DNA of 64,000 nucleotides from Paractinoplanes aksuensis (GCF_024137025.1 NZ_JAMYJR010000001.1:62001-126000); one strand, 5' to 3'. Shown: positions 16,995-25,962, numbered from the stretch's first letter. Translations and numbers: made by a program. Notes: generated by a model not told the origin, from the sequence alone.

Positions 16995-17766
16995 ACATCA
17001 CCGCCGGGTCCGCGAGCCCGTTGGGCACGATCGGCCGGTCCGCCCAGTGCGAGCCGGAGTCCAGGACGGCCTGCGAGAACCCGGCCCGCACCCATTTGTA
17101 ACGCCCGACCACCCGGCCGCCCGACTCGTCCTTGACGTACAGGCCTTCCATCTCGTCGCCGGAGTCGGTCTCGGCGACGGCCCGGTCGGGGTCGGTGCCC
17201 GCCTTCGTCGCGGCCGCCCGGAGCGCTTGCCGCCACCCCGAGGTGCGTACGGTCGACGGCGCGACCAACCCGGTCAACTCCCCGAGCGTCGCGAAAGTGC
17301 CCGCCCGCAGCACCGGAACGCTCACCACGGTCGTGCCGGCCAGCAGCGCGTGCCGGGACGGCGTGTCCAGGAACGTGCCGTCCGCACGGTCCAGGACGTC
17401 GAACTCGCAGAAGTAGTGCGGCAGCGCGTCGTAGAAGACTGTGTGTTTGGCATACAACCACTCGCCGTACAGCACGTAACGCGAGCCCAGCACGGGTCGC
17501 AGGATAGGCGCGACCAGGTTCGCCCACGACTTGAACGGCGCGAACTGCCGCTCGCGCGGACCGCCGCCCAGGTAGTGCCCGCGCGACTGCAGGCGCAGCT
17601 CGCCGTCGCCGGTGAAGCTGATGGCCGAGTTGGCCCCGTCCAGTTTCTCCTCGACGACCAGATGCCGGCCCGCCAGCTCGGTGAACGGCGTCTGCGACAG
17701 ATCCTCGTCGCCCGGCTGCAGGCGTGAGCCGGCCAGGTGGGGCGTCCGCGGATACTTCCTGATCAT
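16984..17766 (-). CDS. RNA ligase of the nucleotidyltransferase (Rnl) superfamily
   Basis: 260 aa from ATG 17766. Ligase motif I is EEKLDGANS with the adenylated Lys at about residue 41 (KxDGxN is the Rnl2/DraRnl-type form). Motif III region is LYGEWLYAKHTVFYD, motif IV is MEGLYVKDE, motif V is GRYKWVRAGF. It joins 3'-OH and 5'-phosphate ends using ATP. It is the first gene of a two-gene unit with HD-Pnk, the standard healing-plus-sealing arrangement. No clear Shine-Dalgarno is visible. Only 64 bp separates it from the divergent DUF6493-like gene, so the two operons probably share a control region. Confidence 0.88.
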   Translation of the reverse strand: MIRKYPRTPHLAGSRLQPGDEDLSQTPFTELAGRHLVVEEKLDGANSAISFTGDGELRLQSRGHYLGGGPRERQFAPFKSWANLVAPILRPVLGSRYVLYGEWLYAKHTVFYDALPHYFCEFDVLDRADGTFLDTPSRHALLAGTTVVSVPVLRAGTFATLGELTGLVAPSTVRTSGWRQALRAAATKAGTDPDRAVAETDSGDEMEGLYVKDESGGRVVGRYKWVRAGFSQAVLDSGSHWADRPIVPNGLADPAVMYAI

Positions 17767-17830
17767 GTGCTGTTTGTACCGGCCCGTGGCCGCCCGGACC
17801 ACCGAATAAGGGGTCCGGCACAATTCGATC

Positions 17831-20140
17831 ATGGCTTCTGTCGACGAGATCGTGGCCGCGCTGGCCGACGTCCCGGCCACGGAACGGGTGGGCTGGCGGT
17901 TCGCGGATCAGCTGAGCTGGTTGACGGAGCCGGTCCAGCCGCCCGAGCAACCGGTTCCGGACTGGTTCGTGCGCGGCGTCGAGCGGTTGGTCGGCTGGCT
18001 GGCGACGACGTGGCCGCAGCGGCCGCTGTTCCACCCGATCCGGGCCCTGGACCGGGCCGGGATCGTCACGCCGCCCCACGACGACGCCTACATCCTGGCC
18101 CTGGTGTCGGCGCTGGGCGACCGGGGTGACGCGGCGTACCGGCTCGACGCGATCCGCGGCGACGACGAGCTGCGGGACGAGTTGATCTGGCGCGTGTTCG
18201 AGGTCGAGGGCGGCGGCGAGGTCAGCCTGACCAACGTCGACAAGTTCAGCACGCCCGGCAGCAAGTGGGCGGACGCGTTCCGGACGCTGGTCACGGAGGG
18301 CACCCTGCCCCGCGACCGCGTGCTGACCAGTTGCCTGGCCGCGCTGGGCCGCGACTTCAGCGCGTACCGGGCGGGGTTCTTCTCCCAGCTGTACGACTCC
18401 CTGGCGCCGACGCCGGCCGAGCTCACGGCCATGCGACCCAGGTTGCTGCGGCTGCTCGCCTCGACGGTTCCGGCCACGGTCGGTTTCGCGACCCGGCACC
18501 TGGCCACGATCGAGCTCGACGACGACGCGTTCCTCGACGCGTGCCCGCCCGCGCTGGTGGTGCCGGCCAAGAACACCCCGCTGACGATCCTGCGGCTGGT
18601 CACCGCGACCGCTTCCCGGCGTCCCGAGCGGGCGGCCGAGGTGGCGGCGGTCGCGCTCGAACACCGGCACCGCGACGTCCAGATGGCCGCCCTCACGTTG
18701 CTGCGCGATCTGGGCGCGGGCGAGCTCGTGGCCGGCCGCCTCGACCTGCTCGAGCCGTCAGTGGCCCAGCAGGCGGGCGCGTGGTTCGGCCTGACCCGCG
18801 ACGAGGAACAGCCGCTGCCGTCGGCACTGCCGCCGAGCCGACCCGCCGACCGTACGCCCGGGGAACGCGCCGCCGCCCTGCTGGCCGGCGAGACCGACCC
18901 GTGGGAGATCGAGCAGTTCCTGGCCGAGGTCGCCGCCGGCCGCGCGACTCAGGAGTTGCGCCGGCCGGCCCGCCGCGTGCTGGAACACCACGGCCAGATG
19001 CGCCACGTCGTCGCCGCGCTGCTGCTGGACGAGAAGCCCGAGCTGCACCACGCCGACTTCCTGGCCGCCCGGATCGACGAGATCCAGCGCCGTCCCGGCC
19101 CGTGCACGCTGCTCGCCACGCCGACCGACCGGGCCGGCTGGCTGGACCCGGCCGAATTCGTACGCCGCCTGACCGCCACCGGCGAACCGATGCGCTACGA
19201 CCTGATCGCCGCCATGCTCCGATTGCATCCCGACGGCCGCGCCGATGCCTTGCGGGCTGCTCCCAACCTGCCGCCCGCTGTTCGGTACGCCCTGGGCGGC
19301 GAACCGGCCGAGATCGACGATCACGCGCTCTGGGTCGCGGCCGCCCGCACCCGGGCCCCGCTGGACGACGACGCGCATCTGATCGCGGCCGGGCTGACCG
19401 GGGCCGGCGAGGGCCACGCCGCCCGGCTCACCCTGCGGCTGACCGCGGATCCCCACCGTTACCAGGACGGCACGACGTGGCGCACGTTCGTCAACTGGGA
19501 GCCGCACATCGACGTCGAACCCCGGGGCGTCCGCCACCCCGACCGGCCGACCGTGCCCACTGAGTACGGCCCGGACTGGGATGTCATCCGCTGGCAGGCG
19601 CAGATCTGGCCGCACGACGCGGAAACGTTCCTGGCCCCCGAGATCAGCCCGATGATGTTTGCCGCGCACGGCGAGAGCGACGGCCGCGCTCCGGCCCGCC
19701 TCGACGCGATGCTGGTCCACCCCGGCCGGTTGGGTCCGATGGCCGCGGCCGTGCTGGCCGCGGCGCTCACTGCCCACGACGGGGCCACCCGCCTGCAGGC
19801 CGCCGAGGCACTGACCACACTGGTCCCGCACCGGATCCCGGTGGCCACGATGGCCGACGCGATGGTGTTGCTGGCCGGGCACGCCACCGCCACGCGGTGG
19901 GCGTCGGCGCTGCGCAACACCTCGAACCCGCACACCGTGATCGCCGTCCTCAACACCCTGCTACCCCAGCTTCCGTACGATCATCGCGGCCTGCACGCCC
20001 TCGTCGGGGCGCTCCTGGAGGAAAGCTTGCGGATCTCCGCCGTACCCCCGGAAGCTCTTTGCTCCTGGCTACGGGGCTTCACCGGTTCGTCGAAGGCCGC
20101 GCGCACCGCCCGCGAACTGCTGAAGCCGGCCTCGGAATGA
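17831..20140 (+). CDS. DUF6493-like large helical-repeat protein
   Basis: 769 aa, soluble. Mostly alpha-helical with HEAT-like character (for example MAAAVLAAALTAHDGATRLQ and later helices), plus a beta-rich insert around 515-590 (WRTFVNWEPHIDVEPRGVRH). Length, layout and its SWIM-finger neighbour match the DUF6493 family of actinobacteria, function unknown. Its stop overlaps the start of the SWIM gene (ATGA at 20137). It is divergent from the RNA-repair pair, which makes a functional link plausible but unproven. Confidence 0.7.
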   Translation: MASVDEIVAALADVPATERVGWRFADQLSWLTEPVQPPEQPVPDWFVRGVERLVGWLATTWPQRPLFHPIRALDRAGIVTPPHDDAYILALVSALGDRGDAAYRLDAIRGDDELRDELIWRVFEVEGGGEVSLTNVDKFSTPGSKWADAFRTLVTEGTLPRDRVLTSCLAALGRDFSAYRAGFFSQLYDSLAPTPAELTAMRPRLLRLLASTVPATVGFATRHLATIELDDDAFLDACPPALVVPAKNTPLTILRLVTATASRRPERAAEVAAVALEHRHRDVQMAALTLLRDLGAGELVAGRLDLLEPSVAQQAGAWFGLTRDEEQPLPSALPPSRPADRTPGERAAALLAGETDPWEIEQFLAEVAAGRATQELRRPARRVLEHHGQMRHVVAALLLDEKPELHHADFLAARIDEIQRRPGPCTLLATPTDRAGWLDPAEFVRRLTATGEPMRYDLIAAMLRLHPDGRADALRAAPNLPPAVRYALGGEPAEIDDHALWVAAARTRAPLDDDAHLIAAGLTGAGEGHAARLTLRLTADPHRYQDGTTWRTFVNWEPHIDVEPRGVRHPDRPTVPTEYGPDWDVIRWQAQIWPHDAETFLAPEISPMMFAAHGESDGRAPARLDAMLVHPGRLGPMAAAVLAAALTAHDGATRLQAAEALTTLVPHRIPVATMADAMVLLAGHATATRWASALRNTSNPHTVIAVLNTLLPQLPYDHRGLHALVGALLEESLRISAVPPEALCSWLRGFTGSSKAARTARELLKPASE

Positions 20141-21300
20141 CGGTCGAGCAGCTGTACCGCTACCGGCACGCCTCGGCGGTCGACGGTGCGGGCGTGCGCC
20201 TGGCCACCTCCGGCGGCCCGGCCGAGCACCCGTACTTCTTCGACGGCCTGATCGAGCGCCCGCCGATCGTCGCCGCCGGCCTGCTCACGGTGGCCCGGAT
20301 CGCCCGCACCCGCTTCTACACCCCGCCCGGCATGGCCGCCGCGATCCTGCGCGCCGCCGACCCGCTCGTCACCAGCGACGGCACCCACCTGCGATTCGAG
20401 AGCCTCTCGGCCGACTGCGGCGTGTACGCCCGCCTCGACGTGCTGCCCGACGGCCTCGACCGCGCACCCCGGGCCCGCGGCACCACCAACGTCGACTTCA
20501 ACGACCCGATGCGCAGCGCCCTGGCCGGCCTCGCCGGTCCCGACCCGATGCACCTGGCCGTCGGTGACGACGAGGTACGGGTCCGCACGCTGGATGCCGA
20601 GGCCGTCGAACGCCGCGTCCCGCTGCCCGAACGCTGGGTGCGCAGCCTGGCCGAGCTGAACCCGATCGCCCGCGCGATGCAGCCCGGCGCGGTGTACCCG
20701 GCCGCCCACCTGCGCCGTCTGCTGCAGACCCGGTCGCGCAGCACCGCCGTTCTGCACGTGACCCCGGCCCCGGGCGGACCGCGGCTGGCCACGCGCCCCG
20801 CCGCCGGCAGCGTGGCCGTGGCCGGCCTCGACCGGCTGCGCGTGTTCGAGCCCTTGCTGCGCCACGCAACGGCGGTCCACACATACGGCCTGAACACCTC
20901 CAGCGCCTGGCTGCTCCAGATGCCCACGGCCCGCCTGACGGTGCTGCTCAGCCCCGCCGTCAGCCGAGGCTTTTCGGGCGAGGGTGGCCTGCTCGACGGG
21001 GCGGACGGCGACACCAGCGGCTACGACCTGGCCGACGGGACGTCCTTCGGCCGCGTGCTCCCCCTCGCCGCGGCCCTGATCTACGCCGACCAGCCCCGCC
21101 GGCGCGACGCCCGCGCACTGGTCGAGGCGGGCGCCGTCGAGCCGGGCCCGGACGACACCGCAACCGTCCGCAGCGGCGGCACCGCGTACGTCGTCCGCCG
21201 CACCCCCGACGGCGACCGCTGCACCTGCACCTGGTTCGCCACCCACGGCCTGGGCCGAGGCCCGTGCAAACACATCCTCGCGGCTCGGAGCTCACTGTGA
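20137..21300 (+). CDS. SWIM zinc-finger protein
   Basis: 387 aa. A long N-terminal region of unknown fold is followed at the extreme C-terminus (about 360-380) by a SWIM finger: CTCTWFATHGLGRGPCKHIL, i.e. CxC ... CxH. SWIM fingers bind nucleic acid or protein partners and occur with helicases and large helical proteins in bacteria. It overlaps its upstream neighbour by ATGA and its downstream neighbour by GTGA, so the three form one translationally coupled operon. A decayed copy of the finger coding region lies about 1 kb downstream (22234-22343). Confidence 0.85.
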   Translation: MTVEQLYRYRHASAVDGAGVRLATSGGPAEHPYFFDGLIERPPIVAAGLLTVARIARTRFYTPPGMAAAILRAADPLVTSDGTHLRFESLSADCGVYARLDVLPDGLDRAPRARGTTNVDFNDPMRSALAGLAGPDPMHLAVGDDEVRVRTLDAEAVERRVPLPERWVRSLAELNPIARAMQPGAVYPAAHLRRLLQTRSRSTAVLHVTPAPGGPRLATRPAAGSVAVAGLDRLRVFEPLLRHATAVHTYGLNTSSAWLLQMPTARLTVLLSPAVSRGFSGEGGLLDGADGDTSGYDLADGTSFGRVLPLAAALIYADQPRRRDARALVEAGAVEPGPDDTATVRSGGTAYVVRRTPDGDRCTCTWFATHGLGRGPCKHILAARSSL

Positions 21301-22226
21301 CCGACGACCTGACGACCGAACTCGACCGGCTCCGCCCCCTGGTCGGAGTCAAGCACTCCAGCCTGGTGTGGCAGCTCGCCGACCGAGGGCCGGCGATCGT
21401 CCCGCAACTGCAGCGGATCCGGCGCGAGGGCCCCGGCCGGGTGCGCGCGACCGCCCTCGAGATCCTGGTCAACATCGTCGGCGAGGCCGGTCTGCACCCG
21501 GCCGACCTGGCCGCGGCGGAACGACTGGTGCGGATCAAGGCGGGCTCGGAGCATTTCCTGAACGTGAGCCTGTGCTGGGACGCCTGGATCAGTGTCCGGG
21601 GCGGCGATCAGCAGGCGATCATGGACTCGCTCGGGCTGACCCCGGTCCGGCCGGCCACGTTCGATCTGGCCACCACCGTCGTCTCCGACCACTTGGACGA
21701 TCCCGGCGGTCTCGTCTTCGTCACCCCCGAGATGAACGGGTGGACCGTCGTCGCGGGCGCATGGTGCTCTCCCGACGTGACGACCGGCGGCCCCGAACGG
21801 GGCGAGCAGGTGCGTCTGCGGGTCGAGAAGCTCAGCCGGGAGCACGGCGAGGCCCACGCCTTCGCGATCACCGAGTACGGCGACGACTCGACCTGGTTGA
21901 TCGCCGAGCACGGCCGGACCGTCCGGCGCTACAGCGACCCCTCACCCGGCCTGTCCCTCGGGACGCCGCTGCCGATCGAGCGCCGCCTCCTCGACGCCCT
22001 GGGCGTATCGCTGAACCCCGAGGACATGCACGACAATGAGGAGCTGGACGAGTTCCTCGCGGAGTTCGTGGGCCGATGCACCGCCCGCACGGTGGCAGCC
22101 GAGCTGAGCATCGACATCGTCGGCGGCCTGAACCGCGACGAGTCCGTCATCACCGGAACCGGGATGCTGGCCCGGATTCCCGGCTCCACAGCCACCAGCA
22201 TCCCGCCCGGCCGGTACCGGATCTGA
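21297..22226 (+). CDS. Hypothetical protein with HEAT-like N-terminus, third gene of the SWIM operon
   Basis: 309 aa from the GTG at 21297 that overlaps the SWIM gene stop. Residues about 5-110 are helical repeats (LVWQLADRGPAIVPQLQRIR, then RVRATALEILVNIVGE). The middle is a globular domain (GLVFVTPEMNGWTVVAGAW, then GDDSTWLIAEHGRTVRRYSD) of the kind seen in many uncharacterised actinobacterial proteins. No catalytic motif is recognised. Its operon position suggests a complex with the SWIM and DUF6493-like proteins. Confidence 0.72.
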   Translation: MTDDLTTELDRLRPLVGVKHSSLVWQLADRGPAIVPQLQRIRREGPGRVRATALEILVNIVGEAGLHPADLAAAERLVRIKAGSEHFLNVSLCWDAWISVRGGDQQAIMDSLGLTPVRPATFDLATTVVSDHLDDPGGLVFVTPEMNGWTVVAGAWCSPDVTTGGPERGEQVRLRVEKLSREHGEAHAFAITEYGDDSTWLIAEHGRTVRRYSDPSPGLSLGTPLPIERRLLDALGVSLNPEDMHDNEELDEFLAEFVGRCTARTVAAELSIDIVGGLNRDESVITGTGMLARIPGSTATSIPPGRYRI

Positions 22227-22863
22227 CGACGCAGGCGTTACGGTGGTAGATCCGCTCCCCATGTCTCACTGGAGCTGCAGTTGCACACCTGGTTCGCCAC
22301 CACGGCCGGAGCCGGGGCTCTTGCCAACACATCCTGGCGGCACCGCTGCCGCGCCATCGGCGCCCGTCCTGCATTCTCCGTTGGGCAGCGCCTTGCCCGG
22401 CGCGGACGGGCGGGAACCGATTGTCGACCACGAGGAGTTGGAGGCCGGGGTCTCGGCGAGGGTAAGTGCCCACCTCGCTGAAGTTCAAAGATCGCAGTTC
22501 CGCGCGCATCGGGAGATTGTCCGGGCTTACAGTGCACCGGACGCGCGAGGCTCCCAGTTGCTCGGCACCGTGAAGTAGCCGCAACGTCAGCTGGTGACCG
22601 AGACCGCGGCGCCGGTATGGCCTGTCCACGGCCAGGTTGAGGGCCCACACCAGGTCCGGGTCGGTGGACATCGAAGCCAGCGCGTAACCCACCACTTGTG
22701 AATCTGTGCGGCCCTTGGGGGCTACCACGATGAAGAGCTCACCAGCCACATCAATGAACTGACGGAAGGTATGGAAGGTGTAGGGGGTGGCGAAGGATGC
22801 CTGCTCGATCTCGAGGCAGCGGTTCAGGTCGTCGGGGTGAGCGGCGCGGAAAGTAAAGGTCAT
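22150..22863 (-). CDS. GNAT acetyltransferase (RimI-like) with an aberrant C-terminal extension
   Basis: 237 aa as read. Residues 1 to about 155 are a complete GNAT fold: substrate helices, the strand WALNLAVDRPYRRRGLG with the acetyl-CoA loop RRRGLG, and LRSLNFSEVGTYPR near the end. The last about 80 residues (Arg/Trp/Cys-rich) look non-natural. They are the antisense of a decayed SWIM-finger sequence and of the end of the gene at 21297. The native stop has probably been lost at a junction near 22350-22400. The ATG at 22863 shares the CATG at 22861-22864 with the divergent gene. Substrate unknown. Confidence 0.75.
   Translation of the reverse strand: MTFTFRAAHPDDLNRCLEIEQASFATPYTFHTFRQFIDVAGELFIVVAPKGRTDSQVVGYALASMSTDPDLVWALNLAVDRPYRRRGLGHQLTLRLLHGAEQLGASRVRCTVSPDNLPMRAELRSLNFSEVGTYPRRDPGLQLLVVDNRFPPVRAGQGAAQRRMQDGRRWRGSGAARMCWQEPRLRPWWRTRCATAAPVRHGERIYHRNACVVRSGTGRAGCWWLWSRESGPASRFR
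22234..22343 (+). pseudogene. Remnant of a second SWIM zinc finger
   Basis: DNA at 22272-22342 aligns closely with the SWIM end of the gene at 20137 (shared TGGTTCGCCAC, then AACACATCCTGGCGGC versus AACACATCCTCGCGGC). Allowing a 2-base insertion and a 1-base deletion it reads VVDPLPMSHWSCSCT, WFATHGRSRGSCQHILAA, a good SWIM motif (CxC ... CxH). It begins 8 bases after the stop of the HEAT-like gene and has no start codon. It is a broken tail of a divergent SWIM paralogue, probably left by a duplication and deletion. Confidence 0.72.
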
Positions 22864-23608
22864 GGCTTACGGTCGGAGAGTGGTCGCGGAGCAGGTCAAT
22901 GTGCTGGTGGACTTTTGCGCGATGCGCGATGTCGACGTCTTGAGTGGGGGACTGGCTGACGTCGTCGTGTTGTTCGGGGGCAGCATTTTGGCCGGTGGGG
23001 ATGTGCTGGCGCGGGCGCTCGAAGTGGGGGCGGCGCCGCGGGCGGTGATCGTCGGTGGGCAGGGGCATTCGACCGATGCGCTGCGGGCGGCCATGCGCCA
23101 GCGGATGGGTTGGGATGACGTCGACGGGCTGAGCGAGGCCTCGCTGTTCGCGCGTTATCTGCGGGAGCGCCACGGCCTCGACGTCGATCGGCTCGGGCAC
23201 GGGTCGACCAATTGCGGGAGCAACGTACGGGAAGCTCTGGATCTGCTCGAAGACCTGCCGCACGAGCGCGTGCTCATCATTCAGGACGCCACGATGCAGC
23301 GGCGCATGGATGCCGGGTTTCGTTTGCTGGCGCCGGACATGACGGTTGTCAACTTTGCCGCTCATCGGACGCATGTCGGCGATGATCCGCCGCCGGGGAT
23401 GTGGGCGCCCGAGCGCTACCGGTCGATGCTGATGGGGGAGATTCCGCGGCTGGCCGACGGCCCGGAGGGGTACGGGCCGTCGGGGCGCGGGTTCATCGCC
23501 CGGGTCGAGGTGCCGGACGAGGTGATGCGGGCCTACTCGGCGCTGAGGGCGACCGGCGCCGGCGTACCCAGAGCGGCCGATCCGAGGTGGGCCGACGCAG
23601 GCACCTGA
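22862..23608 (+). CDS. YdcF-like (DUF218) protein
   Basis: 248 aa, cytoplasmic. The DUF218 pattern is visible: a first strand with VVLFGGSILAGGDVLARAL, VIVGGQGHSTDALR, the Asn-rich GHGSTNCGSNVREALDLL and RVLIIQDATMQRRMDAGF. E. coli YdcF binds S-adenosylmethionine; other members act on envelope polysaccharides. The ATG at 22862 overlaps the GNAT start on the other strand. The 3' end overlaps the convergent desaturase gene by 76 bp, which is long; the last 20 or so residues may be unconserved in one of the two. Confidence 0.82.
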   Translation: MAYGRRVVAEQVNVLVDFCAMRDVDVLSGGLADVVVLFGGSILAGGDVLARALEVGAAPRAVIVGGQGHSTDALRAAMRQRMGWDDVDGLSEASLFARYLRERHGLDVDRLGHGSTNCGSNVREALDLLEDLPHERVLIIQDATMQRRMDAGFRLLAPDMTVVNFAAHRTHVGDDPPPGMWAPERYRSMLMGEIPRLADGPEGYGPSGRGFIARVEVPDEVMRAYSALRATGAGVPRAADPRWADAGT

Positions 23609-24768
23609 GGCTGGGCGCGACGCCAGCGGGTCGAGACGGCGGGTGCCTTCTTCTCCACGGGGCGGCGGATCGCGGCCTCGCCCCGGTTGGGCAGCGCGAG
23701 GCGGAACACCTTGTACCAGGCCGATGCGACCTGCTTCGGCAGCGGCCCGCTCACGTACGAAAGCCCGTACCGCTGGAAGAGGTCCTGGATCTTGGGGGCG
23801 ATCTCTTTGTAGCGGTTGCTCGGCATGTCCGGGAACAGGTGGTGCTCGATCTGGTGGGACAGGTTGCCGGTCATCAGGTGCATGGCCTTGCTGCCGCTGA
23901 TGTTGGCCGAGCCGAGCATCTGGCGCAGGTACCACTCGCCACGCGTCTCGCCCTCGATCGACGTCTTCTCGAACGTCTCGACGCCGGTCGGGAAGTGGCC
24001 GCACATGATGACCGAGTGGCTCCACAGGTTGCGGACCAGGTTGGCCGTGGCGTTGGCCGCGATCGTGTGCAGGAACGACGGGCCGGACAGGGCCGGGTGC
24101 ACCACGTAGTCCTTCAGCACCTGCTTGCCGATCTTGCGGCGGACGGCCTTGAGCGCGGCCTTGAACTTCGGGTTCTGCCGGCGTTCCTTGGTGGCCAGGT
24201 TGCGGCCGAGTTCCAGGTCGTACGCGGCGATGCCGTACTCGAAGAAGCAGGCGTTGAGGAAGTTGTAGAACGGCTGCCCGAGGTGGGCCGGGTGCCACTT
24301 CTGGTCCTCGTCGACGCGCATGATGCCGTAGCCGAGGTCGTTGTCGCGGCCGACCACGTTCGTGTAGGTGTGGTGCAGCTCGTTGTGCGAGTGCTTCCAC
24401 TGCTCGGCCGGGGAGGCGTGGTCCCACTCCCACTTGGTCGAGTGGATCTTCGGGTCGCGCATCCAGTCCCACTGGCCGTGCAGGATGTTGTGGCCGACCT
24501 CCATGTTCTCGAGGATCTTGGCCACCGACAGGCCGGCCGTGCCGATCAGCCAGGCCGGCGGGAACAGCGAGAACAGCAGCACCCCGCGGCTGCCGAGTTC
24601 GAGCCCGCGCTGCCACGCGATCACCCGCCGGATGTACGCGGCGTCCTTCTCACCCCGGCTGGCCATGACCTCGTCGCGGATCGCGTCGAGCTCGATGCCG
24701 ATCTGTTCGATGTCCTCGTGCGTGAGGTGGGCGATCGGGTTGGACTTCTTGCGCTGGATCGTCGTCAT
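23533..24768 (-). CDS. Membrane fatty acid desaturase (acyl-CoA/acyl-lipid desaturase)
   Basis: 411 aa. The three histidine boxes that hold the di-iron centre are present: GHNILHGQ, HSHNELHHTYTN and HQIEHHLFP. Hydrophobic stretches lie around 60-90 and 225-250. The C-terminal 40 residues are Ala/Pro-rich and probably disordered. This is the type that receives electrons from a dedicated ferredoxin-type reductase, encoded immediately upstream (12 bp gap), like the DesA3/Rv3230c pair of mycobacteria. It introduces a double bond into long-chain acyl groups, altering membrane fluidity. A PucR-type regulator is divergent from the operon. Confidence 0.92.
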   Translation of the reverse strand: MTTIQRKKSNPIAHLTHEDIEQIGIELDAIRDEVMASRGEKDAAYIRRVIAWQRGLELGSRGVLLFSLFPPAWLIGTAGLSVAKILENMEVGHNILHGQWDWMRDPKIHSTKWEWDHASPAEQWKHSHNELHHTYTNVVGRDNDLGYGIMRVDEDQKWHPAHLGQPFYNFLNACFFEYGIAAYDLELGRNLATKERRQNPKFKAALKAVRRKIGKQVLKDYVVHPALSGPSFLHTIAANATANLVRNLWSHSVIMCGHFPTGVETFEKTSIEGETRGEWYLRQMLGSANISGSKAMHLMTGNLSHQIEHHLFPDMPSNRYKEIAPKIQDLFQRYGLSYVSGPLPKQVASAWYKVFRLALPNRGEAAIRRPVEKKAPAVSTRWRRAQPQVPASAHLGSAALGTPAPVALSAE

Positions 24769-24780
24769 GCAGGTTCCTCT

Positions 24781-25851
24781 TTACGCGTCGATCGTGCAGG
24801 GGCCGGCGGCGGCCGAGATACAGGTCTGGACGGGGATGTTGTCGCCCGGTTCGGCGACGGTGAGCTGGCCGTCGCGCAGGTCGCGCACGGCGCCCTCACG
24901 CAGCGGCAGCACGCAGCTGAAGCAGATGCCCATCCGGCAGCCGGACGGCATGAGCACGCCCGCGGCCTCACCGGAGTCGAGCAGCGGCTCGGAGCCGTCG
25001 GTCTCGACGACCGTGCCCGAGCCGGCGAAGGTGATCGTGCCGCCCCCGCCGCTGTTGATCAGGGTGGGCCGGAACCGCTCGGTGCTGAGCAGGTGGGTGG
25101 CCTCGGCGTCGGCCCAGTGGGTCTCGAGGTCGTCCAGCATCTCGTTGGGCCCGCAGGCCCACGTCCGGCGCTCGAACAGGTCGGGCACGAGCTCGTCGAG
25201 GTCGGCCGGTTTGAGCCGCCCGTCGGCGCGGGTGTGCCGCTCGATCAGCCGGATCCGGCCCTCGGCGGCCAGGGCGCGCAGCTCGTCGCCGAAGACGACG
25301 GCCTCGCGGGTGCCCGCCGAGTGCACGACCACGACGTCGGACAGCTCGTGCAGCGCGCTGCGGAGCATGCCCATGACCGGGGTGATGCCGCTGCCCGCGG
25401 TGACGAACAGGGCCTTGGCCGGTCGGGGGTGGCACAACTGGAACTCACCCGTCGGCACGTCGAGGTGCACGATCGTGCCGCGCTTGGTCCTGCGTACGAG
25501 GTGAGTGCTCACGACGCCGTCCGGGACCGCGTTGACCGTGATGGTGAACCGGCCGTCGCGGCGCGAGGGCGGACTGGTCACCGAGTAGGAGCGCCACAGG
25601 CGTACGCCGCCGACGTCCACGCCGACCCGCACGTACTGGCCGGGCCGGTGCGACTGCCAGCCCCGGCCGGGGCGGAGCACCAGCGTGACGCTGTTCTCGG
25701 TCTCCGGGCGGACGGCGTCGATCTTGGCCCGGAGCACTTGGGCGTTGCGGAGCGGAGCGATCACGTCGAGATAGTCGGCGGGCACCACCGGCGTCGTGAT
25801 CAGCTCGATGACACGCCAGGCGCCGGACCGAAGGTTGCGGATAACAGCCAC
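24781..25851 (-). CDS. Ferredoxin reductase (FAD/NAD plus 2Fe-2S), electron donor to the desaturase
   Basis: 356 aa. An FAD-binding barrel comes first (WRSYSVTSPPSRRDGRFTIT), then an NAD(P)-binding domain (ALFVTAGSGITPVMGML; TWACGPNEMLDDLE), then a plant-type 2Fe-2S domain with CRMGICFSC and a later fourth Cys (VQTCIS). It passes electrons from NAD(P)H to the desaturase downstream. The GTG start at 25851 has no clear ribosome site, so the message may be leaderless. The divergent intergenic region of 111 bp to the PucR regulator probably controls both. Confidence 0.92.
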   Translation of the reverse strand: MAVIRNLRSGAWRVIELITTPVVPADYLDVIAPLRNAQVLRAKIDAVRPETENSVTLVLRPGRGWQSHRPGQYVRVGVDVGGVRLWRSYSVTSPPSRRDGRFTITVNAVPDGVVSTHLVRRTKRGTIVHLDVPTGEFQLCHPRPAKALFVTAGSGITPVMGMLRSALHELSDVVVVHSAGTREAVVFGDELRALAAEGRIRLIERHTRADGRLKPADLDELVPDLFERRTWACGPNEMLDDLETHWADAEATHLLSTERFRPTLINSGGGGTITFAGSGTVVETDGSEPLLDSGEAAGVLMPSGCRMGICFSCVLPLREGAVRDLRDGQLTVAEPGDNIPVQTCISAAAGPCTIDA

Positions 25852-25962
25852 GTAACAAGAGTCCTACGTCTTGGGAGTAGATTCCTGACCAAGCGAAGTG
25901 AAAGTGACCGTATTATTTGTTCACGGGGGACAAGGCACGGTACTTAAACGGGAGAAATTGGT
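25852..25962. promoter_or_regulatory. Divergent control region between desaturase operon and PucR regulator
   Basis: 111 bp, clearly AT-richer than its surroundings. It contains an inverted repeat CAAGA...TCTTG (with 8 bases between) next to the reductase start and a looser one, GTGAA...TTCAC, around a TATTATT tract. GGGAGAAA before 25963 is the ribosome site of the regulator. The regulator encoded on the right is the obvious candidate to bind here; this is inference from layout. Confidence 0.5.
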
